From assembly GCA_965228625.1 (NCBI GenBank), contig OZ245829.1, forward strand, positions 2,790,001 to 2,854,000: a DNA stretch of 64,000 nucleotides. The letters run 5' to 3'. The notes beneath the pieces are model-generated. The model was not told the DNA's origin, did no database searches, and saw nothing but the letters and a program-made list of their open reading frames with translations. The DNA comes from UBA2767 sp965228625 (GTDB lineage: Bacteria; Pseudomonadota; Alphaproteobacteria; Rhizobiales; Methyloligellaceae). The position numbers and the translations under genes are program-made. Shown piece by piece: positions 50,065 to 58,667 of this stretch (position 1 is its first letter; each line of letters begins with the position of its first letter).

Positions 50065-51225
50065 ATGACGCCGTTTGTCTTCAACACCACAAACTCGATC
50101 ATTTTCGAACCTGGCGCGAGCCGCCGCCTCGGCGACGTGTTGGCGGGCCGTCTCGGCCCCCGGTTGCTGTTCATCACCGATCCGGGTTTGCGCCGCATCG
50201 GCCTTTGTGATGCGGCGATCGCTTCGCTTGCGGACGCTGGTGCAGAAGTCGCGATCTTTGATGCTGTCGAGGCCGATCCATCGCGTGCGACGCTGGAAGC
50301 CGCTGTCGAAGCCGGGAGAACTGTCGAGGCGACAGGAGTTATCGGCTTTGGCGGCGGATCCTCGCTCGACGTCGCTAAGCTTGCGGCGCTTTTGCTGGGC
50401 TCGGGTGAGGATCTCGACAACGCCTGGGGCGTTGCACAGGCAAAGGGGCCGCGACTGCCGCTGGCGCTCGTGCCGACAACGGCTGGCACCGGCTCCGAAG
50501 TGACGCCCGTCTCGATCATCACCGTCGGCGAGGAAGAAAAGCGCGGCGTGTCGAGCCCGATCATTCTGCCGGACGTCGCCATTCTGGATGCCGAACTGAC
50601 GCTCAGCTTGCCGGCGGATATCACCGCCGCAACCGGCGTCGACGCCATGGTGCACGCTATCGAGGCGTACGCTTCGAGAAACGCCAACAACAATCCGCTC
50701 TCGCAGATGCTGGCGCGCGAGGCGCTGAGGCTGCTCGGCGCCAATATCGAGCGGGCGGTTTTTGAGGGGTCCGACCTCGAGACGCGGAGCGCCATGCTGC
50801 TGGGTTCCATGCTCGCCGGCCAGGCCTTCGCCAATTCACCGGTCGCGGCAGTGCATGCGCTGGCCTATCCGATCGGCGGAACATTCCATGTGCCGCACGG
50901 CCTGTCGAATGCACTGGTGCTGCCGCATGTGCTGCGCTTCAACGCGACGGAGGCAGCGCATCTTTACGCGGAGATCGCGGCGGACGCCTTCCCGCATCTC
51001 AATAGTGATGAAGGAAACCAGGCGGTCTGCGCCTCCTTCATCGAGGAGCTTGTCGCGCTGTCGAGCAAGCTCGGCCTCGTGACCCGGCTTCGCGATGTGT
51101 CGATCGGAGAGCAAGATCTGCCGAAGATGGCGTCGGACGCGATGAAGCAACAGCGGCTGCTGGTCAACAATCCGCGCGACGTCACCGAAGCCGACGCGCT
51201 CGCGATCTACCGCGCGGCCTGGTGA
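50065..51225 (+). CDS. Iron-containing (group III) alcohol dehydrogenase
   Basis: A 386-residue Fe-ADH. NAD-binding GFGGGSSLDVAK, PTTAGTGSEVTP and the iron ligands are visible: Asp and His in VDAMVHAIEAY, and two His in AVHALAYPIGGTFHVPHG. It interconverts alcohols or lactaldehyde/glyoxal-type substrates with NAD(P). Its place after the formaldehyde dehydrogenase gene suggests a metal-switched partner that uses iron instead of zinc, which is inference. Confidence 0.93.
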   Translation: MTPFVFNTTNSIIFEPGASRRLGDVLAGRLGPRLLFITDPGLRRIGLCDAAIASLADAGAEVAIFDAVEADPSRATLEAAVEAGRTVEATGVIGFGGGSSLDVAKLAALLLGSGEDLDNAWGVAQAKGPRLPLALVPTTAGTGSEVTPVSIITVGEEEKRGVSSPIILPDVAILDAELTLSLPADITAATGVDAMVHAIEAYASRNANNNPLSQMLAREALRLLGANIERAVFEGSDLETRSAMLLGSMLAGQAFANSPVAAVHALAYPIGGTFHVPHGLSNALVLPHVLRFNATEAAHLYAEIAADAFPHLNSDEGNQAVCASFIEELVALSSKLGLVTRLRDVSIGEQDLPKMASDAMKQQRLLVNNPRDVTEADALAIYRAAW

Positions 51226-51358
51226 CAGCCGGGAGACCTCGCGAAGAAGGCGGTGAATATCCACTCCGGACCCGTTGCGGAAGGACTCAATGTCTGGAGA
51301 GAGTTCGCGTATGCTTGAAGCGCAGACCTGAAAGGTCAACGGCTCGGGGGGAGTGCTC

Positions 51359-51865
51359 ATGCCATTGTTCTGGCGCAACGGGTTGGCGTTTGTCGCGCTG
51401 ATCGCTTCCGGACTCGCATTCATCGTACCCGCGAATGCCCAGGGCGCCACGGCAGGCGCATTCGAACGCGAGGTCTTTCGGCTGACCAATCAGGCCCGCG
51501 CGAGAGGCGCCGTCTGCGGCGGCATCCGCAGGCCGCCGACCCATCCCCTGATCTGGAATTCCGGTCTTGCCCATGCGGCACGGAAATGGAGCCGCCGCCT
51601 AGCGTCGACCGGCAAGCTTACGCATGCCGGGATGCGACAACGCATCAAGGCCGTTGGCCTCAAGGCCTGCGGCAAGCGGCTCAACTGGGGCGAGAACCTC
51701 GCCTACAACGCATCGCCGCAGCGCGTGGTTCAGCGCTGGCTGCGCAGCGCAGGCCACTGCAAGAACCTCATGAACCCGCAGTTCCGCATGGTCGGCGTCG
51801 GAATGGTGCAGAAGGGGAAACGGCAGTACTACACCCAGCTCTTTCACTCCAGCCCGGGGTGTTAG
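51359..51865 (+). CDS. Secreted CAP domain (SCP/PR-1) protein
   Basis: A 168-residue protein with a signal peptide (FWRNGLAFVALIASGLAFIVPANA). The CAP domain is seen in FRLTNQARA, GENLAYNASPQRVVQRWLRS, HCKNLMNPQFRMVGVGM and YYTQLFH. The catalytic-type His is in KLTHAGMRQR. Four Cys may form disulfides. Bacterial CAP proteins bind lipids or have peptidase-like roles. ATG at 51359 has GGGGGGAG in good spacing; a GTG lies two codons earlier. Confidence 0.88.
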   Translation: MPLFWRNGLAFVALIASGLAFIVPANAQGATAGAFEREVFRLTNQARARGAVCGGIRRPPTHPLIWNSGLAHAARKWSRRLASTGKLTHAGMRQRIKAVGLKACGKRLNWGENLAYNASPQRVVQRWLRSAGHCKNLMNPQFRMVGVGMVQKGKRQYYTQLFHSSPGC

Positions 51866-51926
51866 AGCCATTCAGGACTCGGCGTTCTGGTCGCCCGCGC
51901 ACGCCCGCTCACCTCAAGAAACAGGT

Positions 51927-53243
51927 TCAGTCCCGTTTGACTGACGGTCCCTTCGGGGCAACCGCAAGCAGGGCGGTGGCCGCGCCTGCGAAAGCAAGTG
52001 TTGCAAAGGTTGTGAGCGACACGTCGTAAGAACCGGTCCAGTCATGCAGGGCTCCGGATATGAGCGGGCCCGTGGCCTGGGCGATCACCTGAATTGTGAG
52101 CGCCAGGCCTCGAATTGCGCCAAAGCTGCGACGACCGAAATAATCCGCCCAGGCAACCGGCAGCATGGTGACCAACCCACCGATCCCCGCGCCGAAAAGC
52201 GCCGCGGCGCCATAGGCCATGGCGGCGCTTTCGACTGAGTTCATGAGCAAACAGGATGAGCCGAGTGCCGCGCCCGTCAGGACCAACGACAGGCGCAAGG
52301 GCAAGCGTCGCGGCCAGAAGCCGTAGGCAAATCCGACAATTGCCGAAAACAGGGAAAAGGTGCTGACCGCGGTCGCGGCTATGGTCGGATCCAGACCGCG
52401 CTCGATCAGGAGAGGCGCCTGGTGCAGGCTCACGCCGGCCTGAACCGGATAGACGAGAAGGGTGAACAGCGACAGCAGCCAGAATGCCGGTGTCCTGATC
52501 GCGTCGCGGCGCGTGAAAGCCGGTTCGTCGGTCGATTTCGATGCCGGATTCTGGGATGCGCCTTCTTCACTCGCATGGGATTCGCCTGCGGAACCGGTCG
52601 GTTCGTGGGTATCGCCATCCGGCAGCAGGCCCAGGTCTTCGGGACGGCGCACCAGAAGCAGCCAGCATGGCAGGAGCGCCACCACCAGAACGGTCATGCC
52701 GATAACGAGCCACGAAACACGCCAGTCGCTTGCCTGCATGACGAAATGGGCAATGAGAGGCATTGCCACCAGCCCGGACATCATCGCAAGGGTCGTTATG
52801 GAGGTGACAAACGTGCGGCGCCGCACGAACCAGTTCACGATCGAGCCGTAGATTCCGATGTCGAACGGGCCCGTGAAGTTCATCCGGGCGATCGAGTAGA
52901 AGGCATAAAAAAAGAACAGGCTGTTGGTGAGGGAGAGCAGCGAGAGGGCCACGCCTGTGGTCAGCACTGCAAAACACAGGATAACGCGGGGCCCGTGGCG
53001 GTCGAGAAACGTCCCCGTTAAGGGAGAAACCAGGGCGCCCAAAATGCCGCCGATCGAAGCGGCGAGCGAAATCTCGGTCATCGACCAACGGAACGCCGTC
53101 GTCATCGGCTCGATGAAGATCGACAGCGTCGCGACCGCCGGTCCCTGGCGCGAGAACGCAGCAGCGCAAACGCACGCCAATATCACCCAGCCGTAATAAA
53201 CGGGCAGCCTTGCAGCCAGGGCTCGAACCAGTCTTTCGCGCAA
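51927..53243 (-). CDS. MFS transporter (OFA/OxlT-like)
   Basis: A 438-residue permease with twelve predicted helices and a polar central loop (PTGSAGESHASEEGASQNP). The N-terminal YGWVILACVCAAAFSRQGPAVATLSIFIEP and the A-motif-like GTFLDRHGPRVIL fit monocarboxylate/oxalate-formate antiporters. Substrate unknown. TTG at 53243 has GGACGGG upstream; no better start is seen. Confidence 0.9.
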   Translation of the reverse strand: MRERLVRALAARLPVYYGWVILACVCAAAFSRQGPAVATLSIFIEPMTTAFRWSMTEISLAASIGGILGALVSPLTGTFLDRHGPRVILCFAVLTTGVALSLLSLTNSLFFFYAFYSIARMNFTGPFDIGIYGSIVNWFVRRRTFVTSITTLAMMSGLVAMPLIAHFVMQASDWRVSWLVIGMTVLVVALLPCWLLLVRRPEDLGLLPDGDTHEPTGSAGESHASEEGASQNPASKSTDEPAFTRRDAIRTPAFWLLSLFTLLVYPVQAGVSLHQAPLLIERGLDPTIAATAVSTFSLFSAIVGFAYGFWPRRLPLRLSLVLTGAALGSSCLLMNSVESAAMAYGAAALFGAGIGGLVTMLPVAWADYFGRRSFGAIRGLALTIQVIAQATGPLISGALHDWTGSYDVSLTTFATLAFAGAATALLAVAPKGPSVKRD

Positions 53244-53396
53244 TCGCCCGTCCTTCGCTTCTCGGAAAACCCGTTCGCGTGGCCGGTTTTACCCCTACAA
53301 ACAACCGACTGGAAGCAGGCATGGACTGAACTGGAACAGGCAGATCGTGTTACCTGCGGCCCCGGAACCCGAATGGCATCTGTCGGCGCCCGGCAC

Positions 53397-54161
53397 TCAC
53401 CACACCCCTTCCTCCTGAGCGACCTGTTTGAGCAAGCTCGGGCGCGCGCTCACAATGCCGTTGACGCCGAGGCGGATCAGCCGGCGCATTTCGTCGGCCT
53501 CGTCGATCGTCCATACATGCACGGCAATATCCCTCGCATTGCACAAGGCAATGAAACGACGGGTGGGAAGGGTAATGCCGTATCCGGTTACCGGCACCTG
53601 CGCGCAGTGGCAATGGCTGCGCAGAAAGGGCAGGCCCCAGGATGCGAATTTCAGTGCCGTAACATCGCGCGGTCCGGCACCGGTGCATCCCGCGAGGCCA
53701 AGCTCCTCGCGTATGCGCCTGAGCCGGCGGTCGCTGAAGGAGGCAAGGCAGACGCGGTTCAATACATCCATCTTGCGGACAAGCGCGAGCGTCGGCTCAA
53801 GCGCAAGATCGCTCTTGATATCAATATTGAAATGCGTCTCCGGAAAGGTGACCAGCGCCTCCTCAAGCGTCATGATCGGCTCGGTTCCGCCGATCCTCGC
53901 CTGGCGCACCTCGCTGTGGGGAAGGGCGGCAACGTCGCCGTCGCCATCGGTCAAACGTGAAAGCTCATCGTCGTGGAAGACCATTGAGACGTTGTCGGCG
54001 GTCGCCTGCACGTCGGTTTCAATGTAGCGGTAACCCATGGCGACGGCGGCCGCGAAAGCGCGCTTGCTGTTTTCGGGCTCCTCCAGCTCGCCGCCGCGAT
54101 GGGCGAAGGCGGCAAAGCGTGTCCCGGCAAGATAGGGATGTGAAAACTCGAACGTGGCCAT
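53397..54161 (-). CDS. Glycerophosphodiester phosphodiesterase family protein
   Basis: A 254-residue TIM-barrel GDPD. Catalytic motifs: FAHRGGELEEPENSKRAF (HRG and E-N), YIETDVQ and VFHDDELSRLTDG. It cleaves glycerophosphodiesters to glycerol-3-phosphate and an alcohol. No signal peptide is present, so it should act in the cytoplasm. AGGA lies upstream of the start. It stands alone, in the same direction as the MFS gene. Confidence 0.92.
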   Translation of the reverse strand: MATFEFSHPYLAGTRFAAFAHRGGELEEPENSKRAFAAAVAMGYRYIETDVQATADNVSMVFHDDELSRLTDGDGDVAALPHSEVRQARIGGTEPIMTLEEALVTFPETHFNIDIKSDLALEPTLALVRKMDVLNRVCLASFSDRRLRRIREELGLAGCTGAGPRDVTALKFASWGLPFLRSHCHCAQVPVTGYGITLPTRRFIALCNARDIAVHVWTIDEADEMRRLIRLGVNGIVSARPSLLKQVAQEEGVW

Positions 54162-54283
54162 GGGTTATCCTAACCGACCTGGCCCGATGTCTGTTTCCGG
54201 CACGTCGCCTTGGCGCCGGACGCGGGTGTCATCACCCGGTGCGCCGGACCGCATTGCGCTTGCAGGAGGATACTGCGTCACCG

Positions 54284-55264
54284 TCACTTGCAGATCGGCA
54301 ATTTTCGCGGCGGCCCCTTGGGAAGGGACGCCCGCCAGTCGTCGATGATCGGCCGCAGCGTTTCGTTCGACCAGAACCTGGGAGCACCAATGGCGCGCAG
54401 GCATCGCGCGTTCCAGTACAGTCCGGCGCGCGACAGCGGCTCCCGGTTCTTCACCGCCTGCGCGACGGCGTCGATGTCGCCGGATTCGGGATAGATGTAG
54501 AGCGTCGTCGGATTGTCCTGCACCATCGCGAGAATGCGGTTGGACTCCGATGGCGACCAGGTGGTGCAGCCGTTGCTGCGCCCGCCGGTGTAGTTCACCA
54601 GATTCCCGAACGGCACATAGCCCTCTTCGTCGGCATAGGGGCTATCTGGGTTCTTGTAGCGGCACCGCCACCGCAGCAGGACGGCAGGGTGCCCGCCGAT
54701 GTCCCGCTCCCTGGCGTTTGCGGTGTCGCCCTGCCCGTCAAACAGCAGGAAGGTGCGAACGAAAGGCGTCTTCTTGCCGGAGACGCGATGGTAGCCTTTG
54801 AATGAATCCCGCGTTTCGGCCGTCACATAGGCGCCGCCCGTGGTCAGGTTGGACCCTTCCGCATTGCTGAAGTTCTTCGCGCATTGCCGGCCGTTCGAGA
54901 AATTCGCGCGCCGCAGTTTTCGCCCGTTGCCATAGCCGGAATAGATCGCACGGAACGACTGCTCCGCCTCGCAGATGATGTAGAACCGGCGCCCGAGCCC
55001 GCCGCCGCGCAATGTGCTGGGGCGCGTCGCATCCATGGCGAAGTAGCAGGGATTGTTGACCGCGCCTTCGCCGACCTTCTGCCGGTAAAACGCGCGCGCG
55101 CGTTCCAGAACAATGGGTGCGATCTTGCCTTCGCCGGTGCCGACATGCGCCCGCAGCCAGGCCGGAATATCCGAAGACTGCGCCGCCGCCGACGACAGGG
55201 GCGACCCCAAAAAGGGGATAAGGATCGTGGCAGCAAGGGTCAGAAAGAGCGCTCTGGGCGGCAA
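54284..55264 (-). CDS. Secreted YkuD_2-like (murein L,D-transpeptidase-like) protein
   Basis: A 326-residue protein. From the TTG at 55264, which has AGGAG eight bases upstream, it begins with a signal peptide (ALFLTLAATILIPFLG, then SAAAQ). An ATG at 55333 would give 23 more residues but no ribosome binding site. The region GGAYVTAETRDSFKGYHRVSG and GGRSNGCTTWSPSE resembles the catalytic Cys loop of YkuD_2 L,D-transpeptidases. Cell-wall cross-linking or a carboxypeptidase role is inferred. Three additional Cys pairs are present. Confidence 0.65.
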   Translation of the reverse strand: MPPRALFLTLAATILIPFLGSPLSSAAAQSSDIPAWLRAHVGTGEGKIAPIVLERARAFYRQKVGEGAVNNPCYFAMDATRPSTLRGGGLGRRFYIICEAEQSFRAIYSGYGNGRKLRRANFSNGRQCAKNFSNAEGSNLTTGGAYVTAETRDSFKGYHRVSGKKTPFVRTFLLFDGQGDTANARERDIGGHPAVLLRWRCRYKNPDSPYADEEGYVPFGNLVNYTGGRSNGCTTWSPSESNRILAMVQDNPTTLYIYPESGDIDAVAQAVKNREPLSRAGLYWNARCLRAIGAPRFWSNETLRPIIDDWRASLPKGPPRKLPICK

Positions 55265-55464
55265 CGGGGGATTCTCCTGCTGAAGCGTTTTGAACACCGG
55301 CTGAGCACAAATCGCTCTGCCAAAAAGGAACATGACCTGGACGCCGGTTCAAGCCCAGATACGTAAGCTCTCCACTGTGTGGCTCACGGCAAGCTAAGGG
55401 CCATGACAGGCGAATATGTGACACCCCATCCCGTGGCCGGTCACTCTTGATTTGAGAGAAAAAA

Positions 55465-55539
55465 TGGAGCGGGCGATGAGATTCGAACTCACGACTTCAA
55501 CCTTGGCAAGGTTGCGCTCTACCCCTGAGCTACGCCCGC
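55465..55539 (-). tRNA. tRNA-Gly (anticodon GCC)
   Basis: On the minus strand the 7-bp acceptor stem (GCGGGCG/CGCCCGC) is followed by a D-arm (GCTCAGGGGTAGAGC), an anticodon arm CCTTGCCAAGG with GCC, and a T-arm with GTTCGAATC. Discriminator T and an encoded CCA follow, then a T-run that may terminate the transcript. Confidence 0.97.
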
Positions 55540-55630
55540 TGAACTGTATGGAACAGTCTGCCTGTCTCGGCAGCGCCCGTTTATCGCCCAATGCGCAGGG
55601 CAATGCAACTCCCTTGCGGGGCCCGAGCAG

Positions 55631-56014
55631 CTATGACTCAGCGGCCGCCTTTTCCTCCGCGTCGGCCTTGATGGCGATCCAGGTGATGGACGCGGCAAGC
55701 GCGTCCATCGCGGCAAAGATGAGCAGCGCGACGCCGGCATTGCCCATGGCCACCATGGTGCACAGGAATGCCGCCGTGACGTAGCGGGACGGAACGGTCC
55801 AGCCGAGCATGATGTCCGTCCGGGTCAGGACCGCGGCCACATAGAAGGCGCCGATGACGCCCGCGAGCACGCCGACGAACCGTACCCACATGTCGTCGCC
55901 CGCACTCAGGCCGAACAGGCCGAGCGCGAAGTGCGGAATGAGCAGGAGCGGCAGGCACACGCCGCTGATCAGGTAAAGCCCGTACATGTAGACGCTCAAC
56001 TGTGCCCTGGTCAT
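55631..56014 (-). CDS. Small four-helix membrane protein, unknown
   Basis: A 127-residue protein with four hydrophobic segments and a short charged C-terminus. I do not recognise a family. It lies upstream of, and opposite to, the YbaK gene and shares a 100-base divergent promoter region with it. Confidence 0.7.
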   Translation of the reverse strand: MTRAQLSVYMYGLYLISGVCLPLLLIPHFALGLFGLSAGDDMWVRFVGVLAGVIGAFYVAAVLTRTDIMLGWTVPSRYVTAAFLCTMVAMGNAGVALLIFAAMDALAASITWIAIKADAEEKAAAES

Positions 56015-56114
56015 GAGATGGCCGACATTCCGCTCGGACGATGCACCACGTGCGTTTGCCTAACTCTTCAACTGTGACTATACAAACCGGCTGTCGGGCT
56101 GGAACAGATAGACG

Positions 56115-56627
56115 ATGGGACGGATGGCCGCATCGCGAGCGCAACTGCTGGAGCGCCTCGAGGCGCTGGGGATCGAGACCACCACGGTCGAGCATCCGCC
56201 CCTGTTCACGGTCGAGCAGTCGCAAGAGCTGCGTGGCCAGATTCCCGGCGCGCACACGAAGAACCTCTTCCTGAAGTGCAAGAAGGGCACGATCTGGCTG
56301 ATCGTCGCGCTCGAGGACGCGGACATCAACCTCAAGACCGTGCACAAGATCATCGGCAGCGGGCGGCTGAGCTTCGGACGCGCTGAACTGCTCGAGGAGA
56401 TACTCGGCGTCTTGCCCGGCTCGGTGACGCCGTTCTCATTGATCAACGACGCCGCGCAACGGGTCTCGGTGGTGCTGGACGCCGCCATGATGGAGCACGA
56501 CGTCCTCAACTTCCATCCGCTCGAAAACACGGCGACCACGACGATCTCGAACGACGGATTGCTCACATTCGTCCGCGACTGCGGTCACGAACCGAAGATA
56601 CTGGATGTCAGCGCCGCCGCCGGCTAG
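56115..56627 (+). CDS. Prolyl-tRNA deacylase / YbaK-EbsC domain protein
   Basis: A 170-residue YbaK-fold protein related to ProXp/PrdX trans-editing enzymes. Visible are TVEHPPLFTVEQSQEL, HTKNLFLKCKKG with the conserved Lys, and LLGVLPGSVTPFSL-type GxxxPG at LGVLPGSVTPFSLIND. It should clear misacylated tRNA-Pro (Ala or Cys). GRMAASRAQLL precedes; an in-frame ATG four codons in is also possible. Confidence 0.88.
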   Translation: MGRMAASRAQLLERLEALGIETTTVEHPPLFTVEQSQELRGQIPGAHTKNLFLKCKKGTIWLIVALEDADINLKTVHKIIGSGRLSFGRAELLEEILGVLPGSVTPFSLINDAAQRVSVVLDAAMMEHDVLNFHPLENTATTTISNDGLLTFVRDCGHEPKILDVSAAAG

Positions 56628-56734
56628 CGCGCTGTGGCCTTATGAGTGGTTGCCAAAGCGCGGCACGCGGTTCATCTTCCCGTCAAACACCTCGAACATT
56701 CGGCCATCGTTCGCCCGACAAAGGGAAAAAGGCT

Positions 56735-57646
56735 ATGGAAACACCAATCATAGGCAGCGCAACCGAAGGCGATGCCGCCGAGCTGATCAAGGACACCTCG
56801 ACGCAGGCATTCAAGGTGGACGTCATCGACGCATCCCGCGACGTCCTGGTTCTGGTCGACTTCTGGGCGCCGTGGTGCGGGCCCTGCAAGCAACTGACGC
56901 CGGTTCTGGAAAAGGTCGTCAAGGAATCCGGTGGCACGGTTCGGCTGGTGAAGCTGAATATCGATGAGCATCCGGCAATTCCGGGTCAGATGGGAATCCA
57001 GTCGATCCCGGCCGTCTTCGCGTTCAAGGCCGGACGGCCCGTCGACGGCTTCATGGGCGCGCTGCCGGAATCCGAGATCCGGCAGTTCATCGCCCGCCAT
57101 GCCGACGCCGCAGCCGAGTCCCAGTCCGACATCGACATCGCCCAGGCCGAGGCGGCGCTCGAGGCGGGAGACGTCGCGCTTGCCGCGCAGATCTTCGGAG
57201 AGATCGTCCAGGCGGACAAGAAAAACGCCCGCGCCGTTGCCGGGTTGGCCAATTGCTACGTGCAAACAGGGGATATCGAGCGCGCGGAACAGACGCTGGA
57301 GCTCTGGGACTCGGGCGGCAAAGGCGCGCCCGAAATCGACGCCGTCCGGGCCAAGCTGGACCTGGCGCGCAAGGCGGACGACGCGGGCGACGTGGCGGAC
57401 CTGCGCGCGAAGATCGAGCAGGACCCATCCAACTTCCAGGCGCGCTGCGATCTGGCCATCGCGCTCAACGCCGGCGGAGACCGGGCAGGCGCGGCGGAGC
57501 AGCTTCTGGAAGTCGTTGCCGCCAGTCGCGACTGGAACGACGGCGCCGCGCGGGCGCAACTGCTTCAGTTTTTCGAGGCGTGGGGCAGCGAGGACCCGGC
57601 GACCGTCGAAGGGCGGCAGAGGCTGTCTTCCCTCTTGTTCGCGTAA
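56735..57646 (+). CDS. Thioredoxin-TPR co-chaperone, CnoX/YbbN-like
   Basis: A 303-residue protein: a thioredoxin domain with WCGPC at 47-51, then TPR-type repeats from about residue 130 (AALEAGDVALAAQIFGEIVQ, AVAGLANCYVQTGDIERAE, FQARCDLAIALNAGGDRAGAAEQLL). E. coli CnoX holds unfolding proteins for GroEL and DnaK under oxidative stress; this one keeps both active Cys. Start at 56735 by thioredoxin homology. The Lon-N gene follows 42 bases on. Confidence 0.92.
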   Translation: METPIIGSATEGDAAELIKDTSTQAFKVDVIDASRDVLVLVDFWAPWCGPCKQLTPVLEKVVKESGGTVRLVKLNIDEHPAIPGQMGIQSIPAVFAFKAGRPVDGFMGALPESEIRQFIARHADAAAESQSDIDIAQAEAALEAGDVALAAQIFGEIVQADKKNARAVAGLANCYVQTGDIERAEQTLELWDSGGKGAPEIDAVRAKLDLARKADDAGDVADLRAKIEQDPSNFQARCDLAIALNAGGDRAGAAEQLLEVVAASRDWNDGAARAQLLQFFEAWGSEDPATVEGRQRLSSLLFA

Positions 57647-57688
57647 CAGCGCCTGACGGGGTTTAGCAGAGGAGGCATCAGCCAACCC

Positions 57689-58366
57689 GTGCCGGAAAAC
57701 TATGTAAGAGTTGGAGACCTGCCGACCACCTTGAAGGTGTTTCCCTTGCGCGGCGTCATCCTTCTGCCGCGGTCGACACTGCCGCTTAATGTCTTCGAGC
57801 CGCGCTATCTCGCCCTGGTGAACGATGTGCTTGCGGGCGACCGGCTGATCGGCATCGTGCAACCGGAGACGGACGAGGAGGCGTCGGAATCGCCACAAGG
57901 CAAGGAGACAGGCCTGCGCATGACCGGCGGCGCCGGCCGACTGACCGCGTTTCAGGAGACCGATGACGGACGCTATCTCATTACCCTGAGCGGCATATGC
58001 CGTTTCATCATCAAGGGGGAAGAACACACCGATGCGCCCTACCGGCTCTGCTCGGTGGACTGGCAATCCTTTGCCGCGGACCTGGAACGCGGGCGCGGCG
58101 AGGACGCCGTCGACCGGGACAAGCTGCTGTCCGTGCTGAAAAGGTACCTCAAGGCCAACAAGCTCAGCGCCGACTGGGACGGTATCAACAATTCCTCCAA
58201 CGAGCTCCTCGTGAACACCCTGTCGATGATTTCGCCCTACGGGCCGGAGGAGAAACAGGCGCTGCTGGAAGCGGACGATCTCAAGACCCGGGCCGAGGTG
58301 CTGGTGGCGCTTGCGGAAATGGAGCTGGCGAGCGGCGAAGGCGGGTCGGGCTCGACCCTCCAATGA
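57689..58366 (+). CDS. LON peptidase substrate-binding domain protein
   Basis: A 225-residue Lon N-terminal domain protein without the ATPase or protease parts: FPLRGVILLPRSTLPLNVFEPRYLALVNDVL, GLRMTGGAGRL and LSGICRFIIKGE are typical. It probably acts as a substrate adaptor or chaperone. Such genes commonly sit between the trx-TPR and Trm112 genes in Alphaproteobacteria. GTG start behind AGGAGG, at longer than usual spacing. Confidence 0.92.
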   Translation: MPENYVRVGDLPTTLKVFPLRGVILLPRSTLPLNVFEPRYLALVNDVLAGDRLIGIVQPETDEEASESPQGKETGLRMTGGAGRLTAFQETDDGRYLITLSGICRFIIKGEEHTDAPYRLCSVDWQSFAADLERGRGEDAVDRDKLLSVLKRYLKANKLSADWDGINNSSNELLVNTLSMISPYGPEEKQALLEADDLKTRAEVLVALAEMELASGEGGSGSTLQ

Positions 58367-58414
58367 GCTGCGTGTCTTGGTTTCCGGAGAAGACGTAACG
58401 GGATTGGCGAACCG

Positions 58415-58639
58415 ATGAGCGAGAGCAGCAAGAACGCCGAGCGCGGCGAGACACCGAACAAGCCGGGCATCGACCCCAAACTCCTGGAGATCCTGGTTTG
58501 TCCGGTCACCAAGGGCCCGCTTGAATATGACCGCGACGCACAGGAACTGATTTCCCACGAGGCGGGGCTGGCCTATCCGATCCGGGACGGAATTCCGATC
58601 ATGCTCGCCGACGAGGCGCGCAAGCTCGACGACACCTAG
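58415..58639 (+). CDS. Trm112 family protein
   Basis: A 74-residue protein with LLEILVCPVTKGPLEYD and the C-terminal IRDGIPIMLADEARKL of UPF0434/Trm112. Only the first Cys of the zinc-finger pattern remains, usual for rhizobial members. It is the last gene of a likely operon with the thioredoxin and Lon-N genes. Some homologues activate methyltransferases. Confidence 0.9.
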   Translation: MSESSKNAERGETPNKPGIDPKLLEILVCPVTKGPLEYDRDAQELISHEAGLAYPIRDGIPIMLADEARKLDDT

Positions 58640-58667
58640 TTACGCCGCACGGCTGTACCCCTGACGG

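Noticed and set aside
56672..58558. 628-codon minus-strand frame across the thioredoxin-TPR and Lon-N genes
   Set aside because: It spans two well-supported genes and their gap in antisense; no start signal or domain.
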